Assembly (NCBI RefSeq): GCF_008705135.1
Contig: NZ_CP023694.1
Coordinates: 6,728,501-6,792,500 of the forward strand
DNA length: 64,000 bases
Origin: Streptomyces coeruleorubidus
GTDB taxonomy: Bacteria; Actinomycetota; Actinomycetes; Streptomycetales; Streptomycetaceae
Direction of reading: 5' to 3'
Shown here: positions 8,129 to 17,667 of the stretch, one piece after another
Numbering within the stretch: the first letter of the stretch is position 1
Layout: each line of letters begins with the position of its first letter
The notes under the pieces: generated by a model
Databases searched by the model: none
What the model was told of the DNA's origin: nothing
What the model saw: the letters and a program-made list of their open reading frames with translations, nothing else
Program-made: the position numbers and the translations under genes

Positions 8129-10104
8129 CCGGGAGGAAACAGCCCGCGCTGAGCGATGCCACCCGGGGGCGGCTCCTCTTCGGCGGCGACTACAACCCGG
8201 AGCAGTGGCCGGAGGAGGTCTGGCACGAGGACGTCCGGCTGATGAAGGACGCCGGCGTCAACTCCGTGACCCTCGGGGTGTTCTCCTGGTCGAAGCTGGA
8301 ACCGGAGCCGGGCGCACGGGAGTTCGGCTGGCTGGACACGCTGATGGACCTCATGCACGAGAACGGCATCGGTGTCGTCCTCGCCACTCCCACCTCCTCG
8401 CCCCCGCCCTGGATGGGCCGGCTGCACCCCGACACCCTGCCCGTCACCGAGGACGGCCGCACCGAGTGGTGGGGCGGCCGGCAGCACTTCTCGCACTCCA
8501 GCGCCACCTACCGGCGCTACGCCGCCGCCATCACCGAGGACCTGGCCGCCCGCTACGGCGGCCACCCGGCCCTGACGATGTGGCACATCAACAACGAGTA
8601 CTGCACCTTCGACTACGGCGACGAGGCCGCGGCAGCCTTCCGCCGCTGGCTGCGCGAGAAGTACGGCACGCTCGACGCACTCAACCAGGCCTGGGGCACC
8701 GCCTTCTGGAGCCAGGGCTACGACTGCTGGGACGGCATCCTGCCGCCCCGCCTGCCCCACTACATGCGCAACCCCGGCCAGGTCCTGGACTTCCGGCGCT
8801 TCACCTCCGACATGCTCCTGGAGTGTTACACCGCCGAGCGGGACATCGTCCGGCGTCACACCCCGCACACCCCGGTGACCAGCAACTTCATGCCGCTGTG
8901 GGTCGGCCAGGACGCCTGGCGCTGGGCCGAGGAGGAGGACGTCGTCTCGGTCGACATCTACCCCGACCCGCGCGACCCGCTCGGCGCCCAGAACGGCGCG
9001 CTCGTCCAGGACATGACCCGCTCCCAGGCACGCGGACCGTGGATGCTCATGGAGCAGGCGGCCGGGCCGGTCAACTGGCGGGGCGTGAACCACCCCAAGC
9101 CGCGCGGCCTCAACCGGCTGTGGTCCCTCCAGGCCGTGGCCCGGGGCGCCGACGCCGTCTGCTACTTCCAGTGGCGGCAGTCCCGGCAGGGCGCGGAGAA
9201 GTTCCACTCCGGCATGGTCAGCCACGCCGGGGCGGAGGGCCGTACGTACCAGGAGGTCAAGCAGCTCGGCGCGGACCTGGCGAGGATCGCACCCCAGGTG
9301 ACCGGCCGGCACATCACCGCGAACGTCGCCGTCCTGCACGACTGGAACGCCTGGTGGGCCGGCGCCCAGGACGGCCGCCCGTCCAGCCGGGTGGAGTACC
9401 CGGACGTCCTGCGCGCCTGGCACCAGGCCCTCTGGCAGGCGCACCTGACCTGCGACTTCGCCCACCCCGAGCACGATCTGACGCCGTACTCGGTGGTCGT
9501 CGTGCCCCAGCTCTACGCGCTCACCGACGCGGCGATCGACAACCTCCTGGCCTTCGCCCGCGGCGGCGGCACCCTCGTCTGCGGCTTCCTGACCGGCGTC
9601 GCCGACGAGGACGACCGGGTACGCCCCGGCGGCATGGATGCCCGGCTGAGGGAGCTGTTCGGCATCCGCACGCTGCACGAGTGGTGGCCGCTGGACGCGG
9701 GGGAGACCGTCGCCTGCGAGGGCTTCCACGGCACGCTGTGGTCCGAGGAGATCGAGCCCGCCGACCCCGACCACACGGCCTGCTACAAGGGCGGCGAACT
9801 GGACGGCATGCCCGCCGTACTGCGCAAGGGCCGGGCCTGGTACGTCTCCACGCTCCCGGAGCCCGAGGCCCTGCGCGAGCTGCTGGCCCGGATCGCCGGC
9901 GACGCGGGCGTCCGGCCGGTGCTCGACGGCCTCCCCGAGCAGGTCGAGGCCGTCCTGAGGGGCGAGGTGCTGTTCGTGCTCAACCACGGCCGCGAGCCGG
10001 TGACCGTCGAGGTCCCCGGCACGCACCAGGACCTGCTGACGGGGACGGCCGTCACCGACCGGGTCACCCTCGGCCGCTACGGGGCGGCGGTGCTCCGGCC
10101 ATGA
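8125..10104 (+). CDS. GH42 beta-galactosidase, cytoplasmic
   Basis: 659-aa glycoside hydrolase family 42 enzyme. FGGDYNPEQWPEEVW at the N-terminus opens the barrel. The acid/base Glu lies in MWHINNEY (Glu158) and the nucleophile in LMEQAAGPVNW (Glu310). A trimerisation domain and a C-terminal beta domain follow. No export signal, so it acts on imported oligosaccharides, probably removing galactose from xyloglucan side chains. It starts inside the GH74 stop and ends inside the GH95 start (ATGA overlaps at both ends). GH42 enzymes may also take other beta-galactosides or alpha-arabinosides, so the substrate is inferred from neighbours. Confidence 0.93.
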   Translation: MTGRKQPALSDATRGRLLFGGDYNPEQWPEEVWHEDVRLMKDAGVNSVTLGVFSWSKLEPEPGAREFGWLDTLMDLMHENGIGVVLATPTSSPPPWMGRLHPDTLPVTEDGRTEWWGGRQHFSHSSATYRRYAAAITEDLAARYGGHPALTMWHINNEYCTFDYGDEAAAAFRRWLREKYGTLDALNQAWGTAFWSQGYDCWDGILPPRLPHYMRNPGQVLDFRRFTSDMLLECYTAERDIVRRHTPHTPVTSNFMPLWVGQDAWRWAEEEDVVSVDIYPDPRDPLGAQNGALVQDMTRSQARGPWMLMEQAAGPVNWRGVNHPKPRGLNRLWSLQAVARGADAVCYFQWRQSRQGAEKFHSGMVSHAGAEGRTYQEVKQLGADLARIAPQVTGRHITANVAVLHDWNAWWAGAQDGRPSSRVEYPDVLRAWHQALWQAHLTCDFAHPEHDLTPYSVVVVPQLYALTDAAIDNLLAFARGGGTLVCGFLTGVADEDDRVRPGGMDARLRELFGIRTLHEWWPLDAGETVACEGFHGTLWSEEIEPADPDHTACYKGGELDGMPAVLRKGRAWYVSTLPEPEALRELLARIAGDAGVRPVLDGLPEQVEAVLRGEVLFVLNHGREPVTVEVPGTHQDLLTGTAVTDRVTLGRYGAAVLRP

Positions 10105-12290
10105 CCGACTCCGCACCCGTCCACGGCACGTGGGAGCCCCACCCGGCAGCGCGCTGGGAGGACGGCTTCCTGAGCGGCAACGGCCACCACGGTGCCCTCG
10201 TGTTCGGCGACCCGAACGACGAGCGGGTCGTCGTCACGCACCACACCCTGGTGCGGCCCAACGGCAGGGACCCCCGGCCTCCGCAACTGGCCGCAGACCT
10301 CCCCGCCCTCCAGGACCGCCTCCTGGCGGGCGACACGACCGCGGCCGAGAGCTTCACCGACGGCCGGCCGCTCCAGTGGGTGCAGCCCTTCCACCCCGCC
10401 TTCCAGATCCGGCTGCGCCGGCCGCCGGGCGACTGCCCCGGCTACCGGCGCGACGTCGACTTCACCACGGGCGTGGTGAGCACGACCTGTGCCGGCTGGG
10501 CCGGCCGCCTCTTCGTCTCCCGCGCCGACGACGTGATCGTCCAGCAGGTCACCGGGCCCGGCCTCACCCTCGACATCGACCTGGACCACCGGCTGCCCGG
10601 CGCCCCCGCCGGACTGGGTGTCGGCCACGGAGCCGTCCTCACCCCCGAGGGCGCCCTGCTGAGCCTGCGCGCCCGCTACCCGGACAGCGACCTGGCCTGC
10701 ACCGGCGTCACCCTGCTCGCCGCCACCGGCGGCACGACGACCCTCACGCCCCCCGGCGCACACGTCGAGGGAGCACGCTCCGTGCTGCTCCTCACCCGGG
10801 TGCACCGGCACACCGGCGAGCTGGACGTGGTCGCCGAGGGCCGTGCCCTGCGCGACCTGCCCACCGGGTACGACGAGCTCCTCGCCCGCCACGCCGCCCT
10901 GCACCGCAGCGCCTACGAGCGCGTCACCCTCGACCTGGCCGCCGACCCGGCCGAACGGGCGTTGCCGGGCTCGGAGTTGCTGAAACGGCCCCGCAGCGCC
11001 GCCCTGCTGGAGCGCCTGTTCGCGGCCGGCCGCTACCACCTGCTGTCCGCCAGCGGCCTCTTCCCGCCCCGCCTGACCGGACTGTGGACCGGAGACTGGA
11101 ACACGGCCTGGTCGGGAGCGTTCACCAACGACGCCAACCTCAACCTCCAGACCGCGTCGGCCGCTGCCGCCGCCCTCCCCGAGGTCACCGAGGCCCACGC
11201 CTCACTGATCCAGCGCCAGCTCCCCGACTGGCGCGACAACGCCCGCGCGGTCTTCGGCACCCGAGGCGCCGTCGCCCCTGCCCATACCGACGGCGAGTCC
11301 GGCCACTCGTACCACTTCAGCCGCGAGTACCCGCTGCACCTGTGGACCGCCGGCGCCGACTGGCTGCTCAAGCCGCTCGTCGACCACGACGAGACCAACG
11401 GCACCCGCGACCCGCGCACCGCCGCCGTGCTCGCCGAAGTCGCCCTGTTCTACGAGGACTTCCTCACCCGCACGGACGAGGACGGCCGGCTCGTCGTCGT
11501 CCCCTCCTACTCGCCCGAGAACCGCCCCGCCAACGCGAGCTGGGGCACCCTCAACGCGGCCATGGACCTCTCCGCGGCCCGCCACGCCCTGCGCACGGCC
11601 GCCGCCTGCCACCCGGGCCCCGACGCCGACCGCTGGCAGGCCCTGGCCGACCGTCTCCCACCGCACCGGATCAACGCGGACGGAGCTCTGGCGGAATGGG
11701 CCTGGCCGGGCCTGGAGGACTCCTACGACCACCGCCATCTCAGCCACCTCTACGGCGTCTGGCCGCTCGACGAGATCACCCCCTACGACACCCCCGAGCT
11801 CGCGGCCGCCGCGCACCGCGCCCTCGAACTGCGCGGCGCCGAGAACGACTCCGCGCACGGCCACCTGCACCACGCGCTCATCGCGGCCCGGCTCAGGGAC
11901 GGCGACCGCGTCGCCCACGCCCTCGGCCAGGTCCTGGACGGCGACTTCTTCCACGCGTCCCTGATGAGCGCCCACTACCCGAACCGGAACGTCTACAACG
12001 CCGACGCCGCGCACACCCTGCCCGCCGTGCTGATCGAAATGCTCGTGCAGTCGACCCCGGACCGGCTGGTCCTGCTGCCCGCGCTGCCGACGGCGTGCCC
12101 CAGCGGCGCACTACGCGGTGTGCGCACCCGGTTCGGGGCCGAGATCGACCTCACCTGGTCCCCGGACGGCGCGGCCGCCGTCATCCGGCCGGGCCGCACC
12201 CACCGCGTCGAACTGCGGACTTCCTCCGGCACGCAATCCCTCCACCTGGTCGCCGGAGAAGACCACGCCCTCACCCTGAGGGAGTGGTAG
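10101..12290 (+). CDS. GH95-type alpha-L-fucosidase, divergent
   Basis: 729 aa, beginning GTWEPHPAARWEDGFLSGNGHHGALVFG, which matches the N-terminal beta domain of family 95 (alpha-1,2-L-fucosidase and alpha-L-galactosidase). The two Asn that activate water in this family correspond to NANLNLQ-type residues in NDANLNLQTAS. The acid region is AEWAWPGLEDSYDHRHLSHLYGVWP, and a late Asp is kept in NVYNADAAHTLPAV. The usual NYWP and QIDGNFG motifs are altered, so specificity may differ. No signal peptide. A natural role is removal of fucose (or L-galactose) from imported xyloglucan oligosaccharides. Coupled by a 4-nt overlap to GH42. Confidence 0.85.
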   Translation: MTDSAPVHGTWEPHPAARWEDGFLSGNGHHGALVFGDPNDERVVVTHHTLVRPNGRDPRPPQLAADLPALQDRLLAGDTTAAESFTDGRPLQWVQPFHPAFQIRLRRPPGDCPGYRRDVDFTTGVVSTTCAGWAGRLFVSRADDVIVQQVTGPGLTLDIDLDHRLPGAPAGLGVGHGAVLTPEGALLSLRARYPDSDLACTGVTLLAATGGTTTLTPPGAHVEGARSVLLLTRVHRHTGELDVVAEGRALRDLPTGYDELLARHAALHRSAYERVTLDLAADPAERALPGSELLKRPRSAALLERLFAAGRYHLLSASGLFPPRLTGLWTGDWNTAWSGAFTNDANLNLQTASAAAAALPEVTEAHASLIQRQLPDWRDNARAVFGTRGAVAPAHTDGESGHSYHFSREYPLHLWTAGADWLLKPLVDHDETNGTRDPRTAAVLAEVALFYEDFLTRTDEDGRLVVVPSYSPENRPANASWGTLNAAMDLSAARHALRTAAACHPGPDADRWQALADRLPPHRINADGALAEWAWPGLEDSYDHRHLSHLYGVWPLDEITPYDTPELAAAAHRALELRGAENDSAHGHLHHALIAARLRDGDRVAHALGQVLDGDFFHASLMSAHYPNRNVYNADAAHTLPAVLIEMLVQSTPDRLVLLPALPTACPSGALRGVRTRFGAEIDLTWSPDGAAAVIRPGRTHRVELRTSSGTQSLHLVAGEDHALTLREW

Positions 12291-12324
12291 CTCCCCCCAT
12301 CCCCCCACCCATGGAAGGGACACC

Positions 12325-13038
12325 ATGGCATCACGCACCCTGAGCAGGGTCACCAAAGCCCTGCTCGCCCCCGCCCTGGCGCTCGGCGCCACCATAGGCC
12401 TCGCCTCCGCCCCCGCCTCCGCCGCCGTCTGGAACTCCTGCGACCAGTGGGGCAACACGAGCCTGAACGGCTACACGCTCTACAACAACATCTGGGGTTC
12501 CGGCGCCGGCAGTCAGTGCACGTGGGCCAACTCCGGGACCAACTGGGGTGTCTGGGCCGACCACCCCAACACCGGCGGCATCAAGTCGTACCCGAACTCC
12601 AAGAAGGTGATCAACAAGTCGATCGACTCGCTGCGCTCCCTCTCCAGCAGCTACAACGTCTCCGTCCCGTCGTCCGGCGCGTACAACTCGTCGTACGACG
12701 TCTGGGACACGGATTACGACTACGAGATCATGCTCTGGGTGAACTACAACGGAGCGGTCGGCCCGATCGGCACCTCCCAGGGCTCCGTCAGCCTCGGCGG
12801 CCACACCTGGAACGTCTACAAGGGCAGCAACGGCAGCAACGAGGTCTTCTCGTTCCTGCGGACGTCCGACTCCAACTCCGGCACCGTCAACATCCTGCCG
12901 ATCCTGAAGTGGATCAAGGACACCAAGCGCTGGATGGGCAACGAGACCATCGGTGACGTCCAGTTCGGCTACGAGGTCACCTCGTCGTCCGGCGGACTCA
13001 ACTTCACCACGAACAACCTGACGGTCAGCAGCAGCTGA
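12325..13038 (+). CDS. GH12 endoglucanase/xyloglucanase, secreted
   Basis: 237-aa protein with a Sec signal (hydrophobic core, cleavage near SAPASAA-VW, residue 35). The remainder is a compact GH12 jelly roll: WNSCDQWG, nucleophile Glu134 in YEIMLWVNYNG, and acid/base Glu217 in FGYEVTSSSGG. There is no cellulose-binding module, unlike many Streptomyces GH12 cellulases. It follows GH95 by 34 nt, behind a GGAAGGGA ribosome-binding site, and probably belongs to the same transcript. Family 12 includes both cellulases and xyloglucan-specific enzymes; the context favours the latter. Confidence 0.93.
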   Translation: MASRTLSRVTKALLAPALALGATIGLASAPASAAVWNSCDQWGNTSLNGYTLYNNIWGSGAGSQCTWANSGTNWGVWADHPNTGGIKSYPNSKKVINKSIDSLRSLSSSYNVSVPSSGAYNSSYDVWDTDYDYEIMLWVNYNGAVGPIGTSQGSVSLGGHTWNVYKGSNGSNEVFSFLRTSDSNSGTVNILPILKWIKDTKRWMGNETIGDVQFGYEVTSSSGGLNFTTNNLTVSSS

Positions 13039-13072
13039 CGCCTCCCGGGGCCGGGGTCGGCCGCGCCGAGCT

Positions 13073-14269
13073 TCAGGCGCGGTCGACCTCGGCCCGCAGC
13101 GCGTTGTAGTCCGCGAAGGACGACTCGACCTCGGCGCGGGTCAGGCCGTAGCGGGACAGGTCGTAGGTGTGCTTGCGGGTGCCCTTGGGGCGGGCGACGG
13201 CCGCGGGGAGACGGGCCGCGTCGGCCTCGGTCCAGGGGGCGCCGACGGCCGCGTAGAGCTTCGGAGCGCCGGTCGCGGGGTCGGAGCCGAGCCAGGAGTA
13301 CGGGGCGTCCACCAGCTGCTCCGCCGGGATGGCGGCCCGGGCCGCGAGGCCGCGCGTCATGGCACGGCTCAGCAGGCCCAGCCAGGTAGCGCCGATGCCG
13401 GCCAGGTCGAGCGGGCGGGTGCTGACGGCCATGCCGTGCTCGATCAGCGAGCAGAAGGACGCCACGACGGTGACCGGGTCGCGGTGGCACCACACGATCG
13501 TGGCGTCGGGGAAGACCATGCGCAGCGCGTCCAGGTTCTCCAGGTGCATCGGGGACTTCAGCACCCAGCGCCGCCGCGGACGGCCGTACTGGAGCACCTG
13601 GTAGACCTGCTTGAGGTACCGGTAGTCGGCGACGAAGTCCCGCTCGCAGTGCCAGGCCAGGTACTCCGGGATACGGGCCTGGGAGAACGGCATCAGGGCG
13701 TGCGGGAGCGCGAACGTGCACTCCTCGGGCCCCTCGGCGGCCATCGCGTGGATGTCGCGGAAGCGCGGCGCGAAGAGGTCCGTGCCCTGCACCAGCCGGC
13801 GCCCGGCCGTGATCGCCTTGCGCCGCTGCCGGGGCGGCAACTCCAGGTCGGGCCCGAGCAGTTCCCACAGCAGGGGACACCGGTGCTCGTCGGAGATCGA
13901 CAGCACGGAGTGGGTGACCGTGGTGGCGGTGCGCGGCAGCCCCACGACGAACACCGGCTTCTCGATCGGCTCCCGCTCGATCTCCGGATGCTCGGCGATC
14001 AGCCGCCGCACCCGGGCCCGGTTGGCGAGATGCCGGCGCACGTGGACCTGCGCCGACTGCCAGCCGACCGGGGTGAGGTTCTCGGCCTTCGCCCACCACC
14101 CCAGCAGCGACCGGAAGCCGTCGACGAACTCCCGGTCTCCCGGCGCCTCACCGGCCTCCACCACGATGCGGTCGAAGATCCGGTCCGGGGCCCGGCGGGA
14201 GCCGAAGCCCGGTCGCAGCAACAGATTCGCCAGCGTGAGGGGGAGCGGAGACGTGGACACGCAGGGCAA
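13073..14269 (-). CDS. Sulfotransferase-family protein
   Basis: 398-aa PAPS-dependent sulfotransferase family protein. The 5'-phosphosulfate loop is PVFVVGLPRTATT, and the 3'-phosphate-binding region is RRWVLKSPMHLENL with DATIVWCHRDP further on. I chose a TTG start because GAGAGG lies 5 nt upstream; a GTG three codons in is the alternative. The gene converges on GH12 and lies downstream of the GH31 terminator. Its acceptor is unknown, and nothing links it functionally to xyloglucan. Confidence 0.85.
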   Translation of the reverse strand: MPCVSTSPLPLTLANLLLRPGFGSRRAPDRIFDRIVVEAGEAPGDREFVDGFRSLLGWWAKAENLTPVGWQSAQVHVRRHLANRARVRRLIAEHPEIEREPIEKPVFVVGLPRTATTVTHSVLSISDEHRCPLLWELLGPDLELPPRQRRKAITAGRRLVQGTDLFAPRFRDIHAMAAEGPEECTFALPHALMPFSQARIPEYLAWHCERDFVADYRYLKQVYQVLQYGRPRRRWVLKSPMHLENLDALRMVFPDATIVWCHRDPVTVVASFCSLIEHGMAVSTRPLDLAGIGATWLGLLSRAMTRGLAARAAIPAEQLVDAPYSWLGSDPATGAPKLYAAVGAPWTEADAARLPAAVARPKGTRKHTYDLSRYGLTRAEVESSFADYNALRAEVDRA

Positions 14270-14320
14270 CCTATCCTCTCGAACACGCCTGTGGTGGAAG
14301 GAAGTTGGACGAACAGCGAA

Positions 14321-14359
14321 AGGGGTGGCCGGAAGACCTCCATCGCTCCGGCCACCCCT
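14321..14359 (-). terminator. Terminator after GH31 gene
   Basis: Perfect 13-bp stem (arms 14321-14333 and 14347-14359) with a 13-nt loop, starting 11 nt past the GH31 stop codon. It separates GH31 from the sulfotransferase gene. Confidence 0.75.
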
Positions 14360-14369
14360 GACGACACGG

Positions 14370-16412
14370 CTACTCCGCTACAGGCAGCCGTGCCCCGTCC
14401 CGCAGGAACAGCGGGATGCGGTCCAGTGGGGCGTCGACCGTCACGGAGCGGCCGCCCTCGTACGTCTCACCCGTCCACGCGTCCGTCCATGTGGCCCCCG
14501 CCGGCAGGTACGCCGTACGGGCGGTGGCGCCGGCGGTGAGCACCGGGGCGACCAGCAGGTCCGGGCCGAAGAGGTAGGAGTCGTCGACCGACCAGGCGGC
14601 CTGGTCGTCCGGGAACTCCAGGAACAGCGGCCGCATCACCGGCAGGCCCTCCTCGTGCGCCTCCCGCATGACACGCAGCACGTACGGCTTCAGGCGCTCG
14701 CGCAGCCGCAGGTACTTCTCCAGGACGGCCAGCGCTTCCTCGCCGTACGACCACACCTCGTTCGGGCCGCCGGTCATCTCCGGGCCCAGCGGCATGCCCG
14801 GGTCGCGGAAGCCGTGCAGGCGCATCAGCGGGGACAGCGCGCCGAACTGGAACCAGCGGACCATCACCTCCCGGTACGCCGGGTCGTCCGGGTCGCCGCC
14901 GTGGAAACCGCCGATGTCGGTGTTCCACCACGGGATGCCCGACAGCGCGGTGTTGAGGCCGGCCGCGATCTGGCGGCGCAGGGTCGGGAAGTCGGTGCCG
15001 ATGTCCCCGGACCACAGGGCGGCGCCGTAGCGCTGACTGCCCGCCCAGGCCGAGCGGTTGAGGCTGACGACCTCCTCCTCGCCGGTGGCGACGAGCCCCT
15101 CGTAGAACGTGCGGGCGTTCTCGGCCGGGTAGATGTTGCCGACCTCCAGGCCGGGGCCCGCCCAGTAGCGCAGGTTCTCCTGGAAGCCCGGCTTCAGCTC
15201 CGGCTCGCAGGCGTCCAGCCAGAACGCCGTGATGCCGTACGGGTCGAGGTAGTTCTCCTTCACCTTCGACCACACGAACTCCCGGGCGTCCGGGTTGGTG
15301 GCGTCGTAGAAGGCCACCTGGACCGTGGAGGCGACCTCCTTGTCGGGCCAGTCGGCGTGGGCCATCGGGCCGTACTGGGTGCCGATGAAGAAGCCGCGCT
15401 GCTCCATGACCGGGTGGTTCTCGCTCAGCGGCGACACCGAGGGCCAGACACTCACCACCAGCTTGATGCCGAGCTCCTCCAGCTCGCGCACCATCGCCGC
15501 CGGGTCCGGCCACTCCTCGGGGTCGAACTTCCACTCGCCGAGGTGCGTCCAGTGGAAGAAGTCGCACACGATCGCGGAGATCGGCAGGCCCCGGCGCTTG
15601 TACTCCCGTGCCACCGCCATGAGTTCGTCCTGGGTGCGGTAGCGCAGCTTGCACTGCCAGAAGCCCGCCGCCCACTCCGGCAGCATCGGCGTCCGGCCGG
15701 TCACCGCGCTGTAGCTCCGCTGGGCGGCGGCCGGGTCGCCCGCCGTGATCCAGTAGTCGATCTGCCGGGCGGAGTCGGCGACCCACCGCGTGCCGTTGTG
15801 CGCGAGCTCCACGCGGCCGATCGCCGGGTTGTTCCACAGCAGGGTGTAGCCGCGGCTGGAGGTCAGCACCGGGATGCCGACCTCGGCGTTGCGCTGGACC
15901 AGGTCGAGGACCAGGCCCTTCTGGTCGAGGCGCCCGTGCTGGTGCTGGCCGAGGCCGTACAGCTTCTCGTCGTTGTACGCGGCGAAGCGCTGCTCCAAAC
16001 GGTGGTGTCCGTTGCCGACGGCCGTGTAGAGGCGGGAGCCGGGCCACCAGAAGTGGGCGCGGTCCTCGGCGAGCAGCTCGGCGGAGTCCTCCGTCCGCAG
16101 GAAGCGGACCAGGCCCTCGGCGTTCACCTCGACGGTGAGCGCGCCGACGGTGAGCTGCCCGTGCCCGTCCTCGATCTTCACGGTGGACGGCGAAGCGGGG
16201 GCCTCGTCGAGGAGCGCGCCCGGGAGCCCTTCGAGCACCGGGCCGCCGAGCCGGGCCCGCACCCGGACCGCGTCCGGACCCCACGGCTCGATCCGTACGG
16301 TCTCCTGACGGCCGCTCCACTCCAGCGCGCCGTCCCGCTCACGGAACGTGCCGACGGTGGGGGAGGACTGCGCCAGGCTCACCTGGGGCTGGGTTTCAGC
16401 AGGCTGATTCAC
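14370..16412 (-). CDS. GH31 alpha-xylosidase
   Basis: 680-aa family 31 enzyme that would remove the alpha-1,6-xylose from the non-reducing end of xyloglucan oligosaccharides. The nucleophile is Asp400 in FWLDACEPELK; the extended D-A-x-EPE form is typical of alpha-xylosidases rather than alpha-glucosidases. The acid/base is Asp470 in WSGDIG. The N-terminal beta domain, barrel with SAIVCDFFHW, and C-terminal beta domains are all present. No signal peptide. GTG start with AGGAG 8 nt upstream. It lies 135 nt downstream of the LacI gene on the same strand and is probably co-transcribed with it. Confidence 0.93.
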   Translation of the reverse strand: MNQPAETQPQVSLAQSSPTVGTFRERDGALEWSGRQETVRIEPWGPDAVRVRARLGGPVLEGLPGALLDEAPASPSTVKIEDGHGQLTVGALTVEVNAEGLVRFLRTEDSAELLAEDRAHFWWPGSRLYTAVGNGHHRLEQRFAAYNDEKLYGLGQHQHGRLDQKGLVLDLVQRNAEVGIPVLTSSRGYTLLWNNPAIGRVELAHNGTRWVADSARQIDYWITAGDPAAAQRSYSAVTGRTPMLPEWAAGFWQCKLRYRTQDELMAVAREYKRRGLPISAIVCDFFHWTHLGEWKFDPEEWPDPAAMVRELEELGIKLVVSVWPSVSPLSENHPVMEQRGFFIGTQYGPMAHADWPDKEVASTVQVAFYDATNPDAREFVWSKVKENYLDPYGITAFWLDACEPELKPGFQENLRYWAGPGLEVGNIYPAENARTFYEGLVATGEEEVVSLNRSAWAGSQRYGAALWSGDIGTDFPTLRRQIAAGLNTALSGIPWWNTDIGGFHGGDPDDPAYREVMVRWFQFGALSPLMRLHGFRDPGMPLGPEMTGGPNEVWSYGEEALAVLEKYLRLRERLKPYVLRVMREAHEEGLPVMRPLFLEFPDDQAAWSVDDSYLFGPDLLVAPVLTAGATARTAYLPAGATWTDAWTGETYEGGRSVTVDAPLDRIPLFLRDGARLPVAE

Positions 16413-16547
16413 GTGGCGGTCTCCTGTGCTCCTGGGGGAGTGCAGACAGAGGTGTTCAGGCAGGGGTGTTCGGACAGAGGTGCGCGGACATGGCGGTGCC
16501 CTGGGAGGTGGTTCGGTGGGCGGGAGAAGCGGTGTACCCGGATGTGC

Positions 16548-17561
16548 CTACGGCCGGGTGGGCGCCGGCCCCGTGCTGCCCCGGACCGTCAGCTCGGGAG
16601 CGATCAGCACGACCTCGTCGCTGCCGCGCCCCTCGAACTTGGCGACCAGGTGTTCCACGGCGTGCCGGCCCATCTCCTGCGCGGGGATGGCGACCGACGT
16701 GAGCCGCACCGAGGCCTGCGTCGCGACCTGGTCGGGGCAGATCGCGACCACCGACACGTCCTCGGGCACGGCCCGGCCCTGCTGCCGCAGCAGCGCGAGC
16801 AGCGGCTCGACCGCCGATTCGTTCTGCACGATGATCCCCGTGGTCCCGGGGCGTTCGTCGAGGATCCGGGCGAGCGTCACGGCCATCGCGTCGTACCCGC
16901 CGTCGCACGGCCGGTGCAGCAGCCGCACGCCCAGCTCCCGGGAACGTGACCGGAGCCCGTCGAGAGTGCGCTCGGCGAAGCCGGTGTGCCGCTCGTAGAC
17001 GGCCGGGGCCTCGCCGATGACAGCGATGTCCTGGTGGCCCTGCTTCGCCAGATGCTCCACGCACAGCGCGCCCGTCGCCCGGAAGTCCAGATCGACGCAG
17101 GTCAGCCCGTTGGTGTCGGCGGGCAGCCCGATCAGCACGGAGGGCTGGTCCGTCGCGCGCAGCAACGGCAGCCGCTCGTCGTCGAGCTCGACGTCCATCA
17201 GGATCATCCCGTCGGCGAGCCCGCTGCCGGCGACCCGGCGCACCGCGTCCGGGCCCTCCTCACCGGTGAGCAGCAGCACGTCGTACCCGTGCGTCCGCGC
17301 GGCGGTCGCCACCGCGATGGCGATCTCCATCATCACGGGCACGTACATGTCCGTGCGCAGCGGGACCATCAGCGCGATGATGTTCGACTTGCTGCTGGCC
17401 AGGGCGCGGGCCCCGGCGTTCGGGTGGTACCCGAGCTCGCGGATGCTCCGCTCGACCCGCTGCCGGGTGTTCGCGGAGATGGACCGCTTGCCGCTGAGGA
17501 CATAGCTCACCGTGCTCGCCGAGACTCCGGCGTGCTGGGCGACCTCGGCGAGGGTGACCAT
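16548..17561 (-). CDS. LacI-family transcriptional regulator
   Basis: 337-aa repressor. The N-terminal helix-turn-helix is VTLAEVAQHAGVSASTVSYV, followed by the hinge NAGARALASSKS and a periplasmic-binding-protein-like sensor domain. I chose the ATG with GGAG 6 nt upstream; a TTG four codons earlier is less likely. Two operator-like palindromes lie directly upstream, so it probably represses itself together with GH31, and also the GH3 and transport operons, until a xyloglucan-derived sugar is present. The inducer is not known. Confidence 0.92.
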   Translation of the reverse strand: MVTLAEVAQHAGVSASTVSYVLSGKRSISANTRQRVERSIRELGYHPNAGARALASSKSNIIALMVPLRTDMYVPVMMEIAIAVATAARTHGYDVLLLTGEEGPDAVRRVAGSGLADGMILMDVELDDERLPLLRATDQPSVLIGLPADTNGLTCVDLDFRATGALCVEHLAKQGHQDIAVIGEAPAVYERHTGFAERTLDGLRSRSRELGVRLLHRPCDGGYDAMAVTLARILDERPGTTGIIVQNESAVEPLLALLRQQGRAVPEDVSVVAICPDQVATQASVRLTSVAIPAQEMGRHAVEHLVAKFEGRGSDEVVLIAPELTVRGSTGPAPTRP

Positions 17562-17578
17562 CCAGCTCTCCAAGCTTT

Positions 17579-17592
17579 GTGAAGCGCTTCGA
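17579..17592. promoter_or_regulatory. LacI-type operator 3
   Basis: GTGAAGCGCTTCGA matches TCGAAGCGCTTCGA at 12 of 14 positions; the 10-bp core GAAGCGCTTC is intact. It starts 18 nt upstream of the LacI ATG, in position for autoregulation. Confidence 0.75.
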
Positions 17593-17667
17593 CGATGCGC
17601 GTTGCTGATATGGGTGGGTGAGGGTGGTTCGACAGTAGCTCCAGCGGGAGTACGTGTCCATAGGTTG

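Noticed and set aside
14370..16412. GH31 as alpha-glucosidase
   Set aside because: The D-A-x-EPE nucleophile region and the neighbouring GH74 favour alpha-xylosidase; not excluded without assay.
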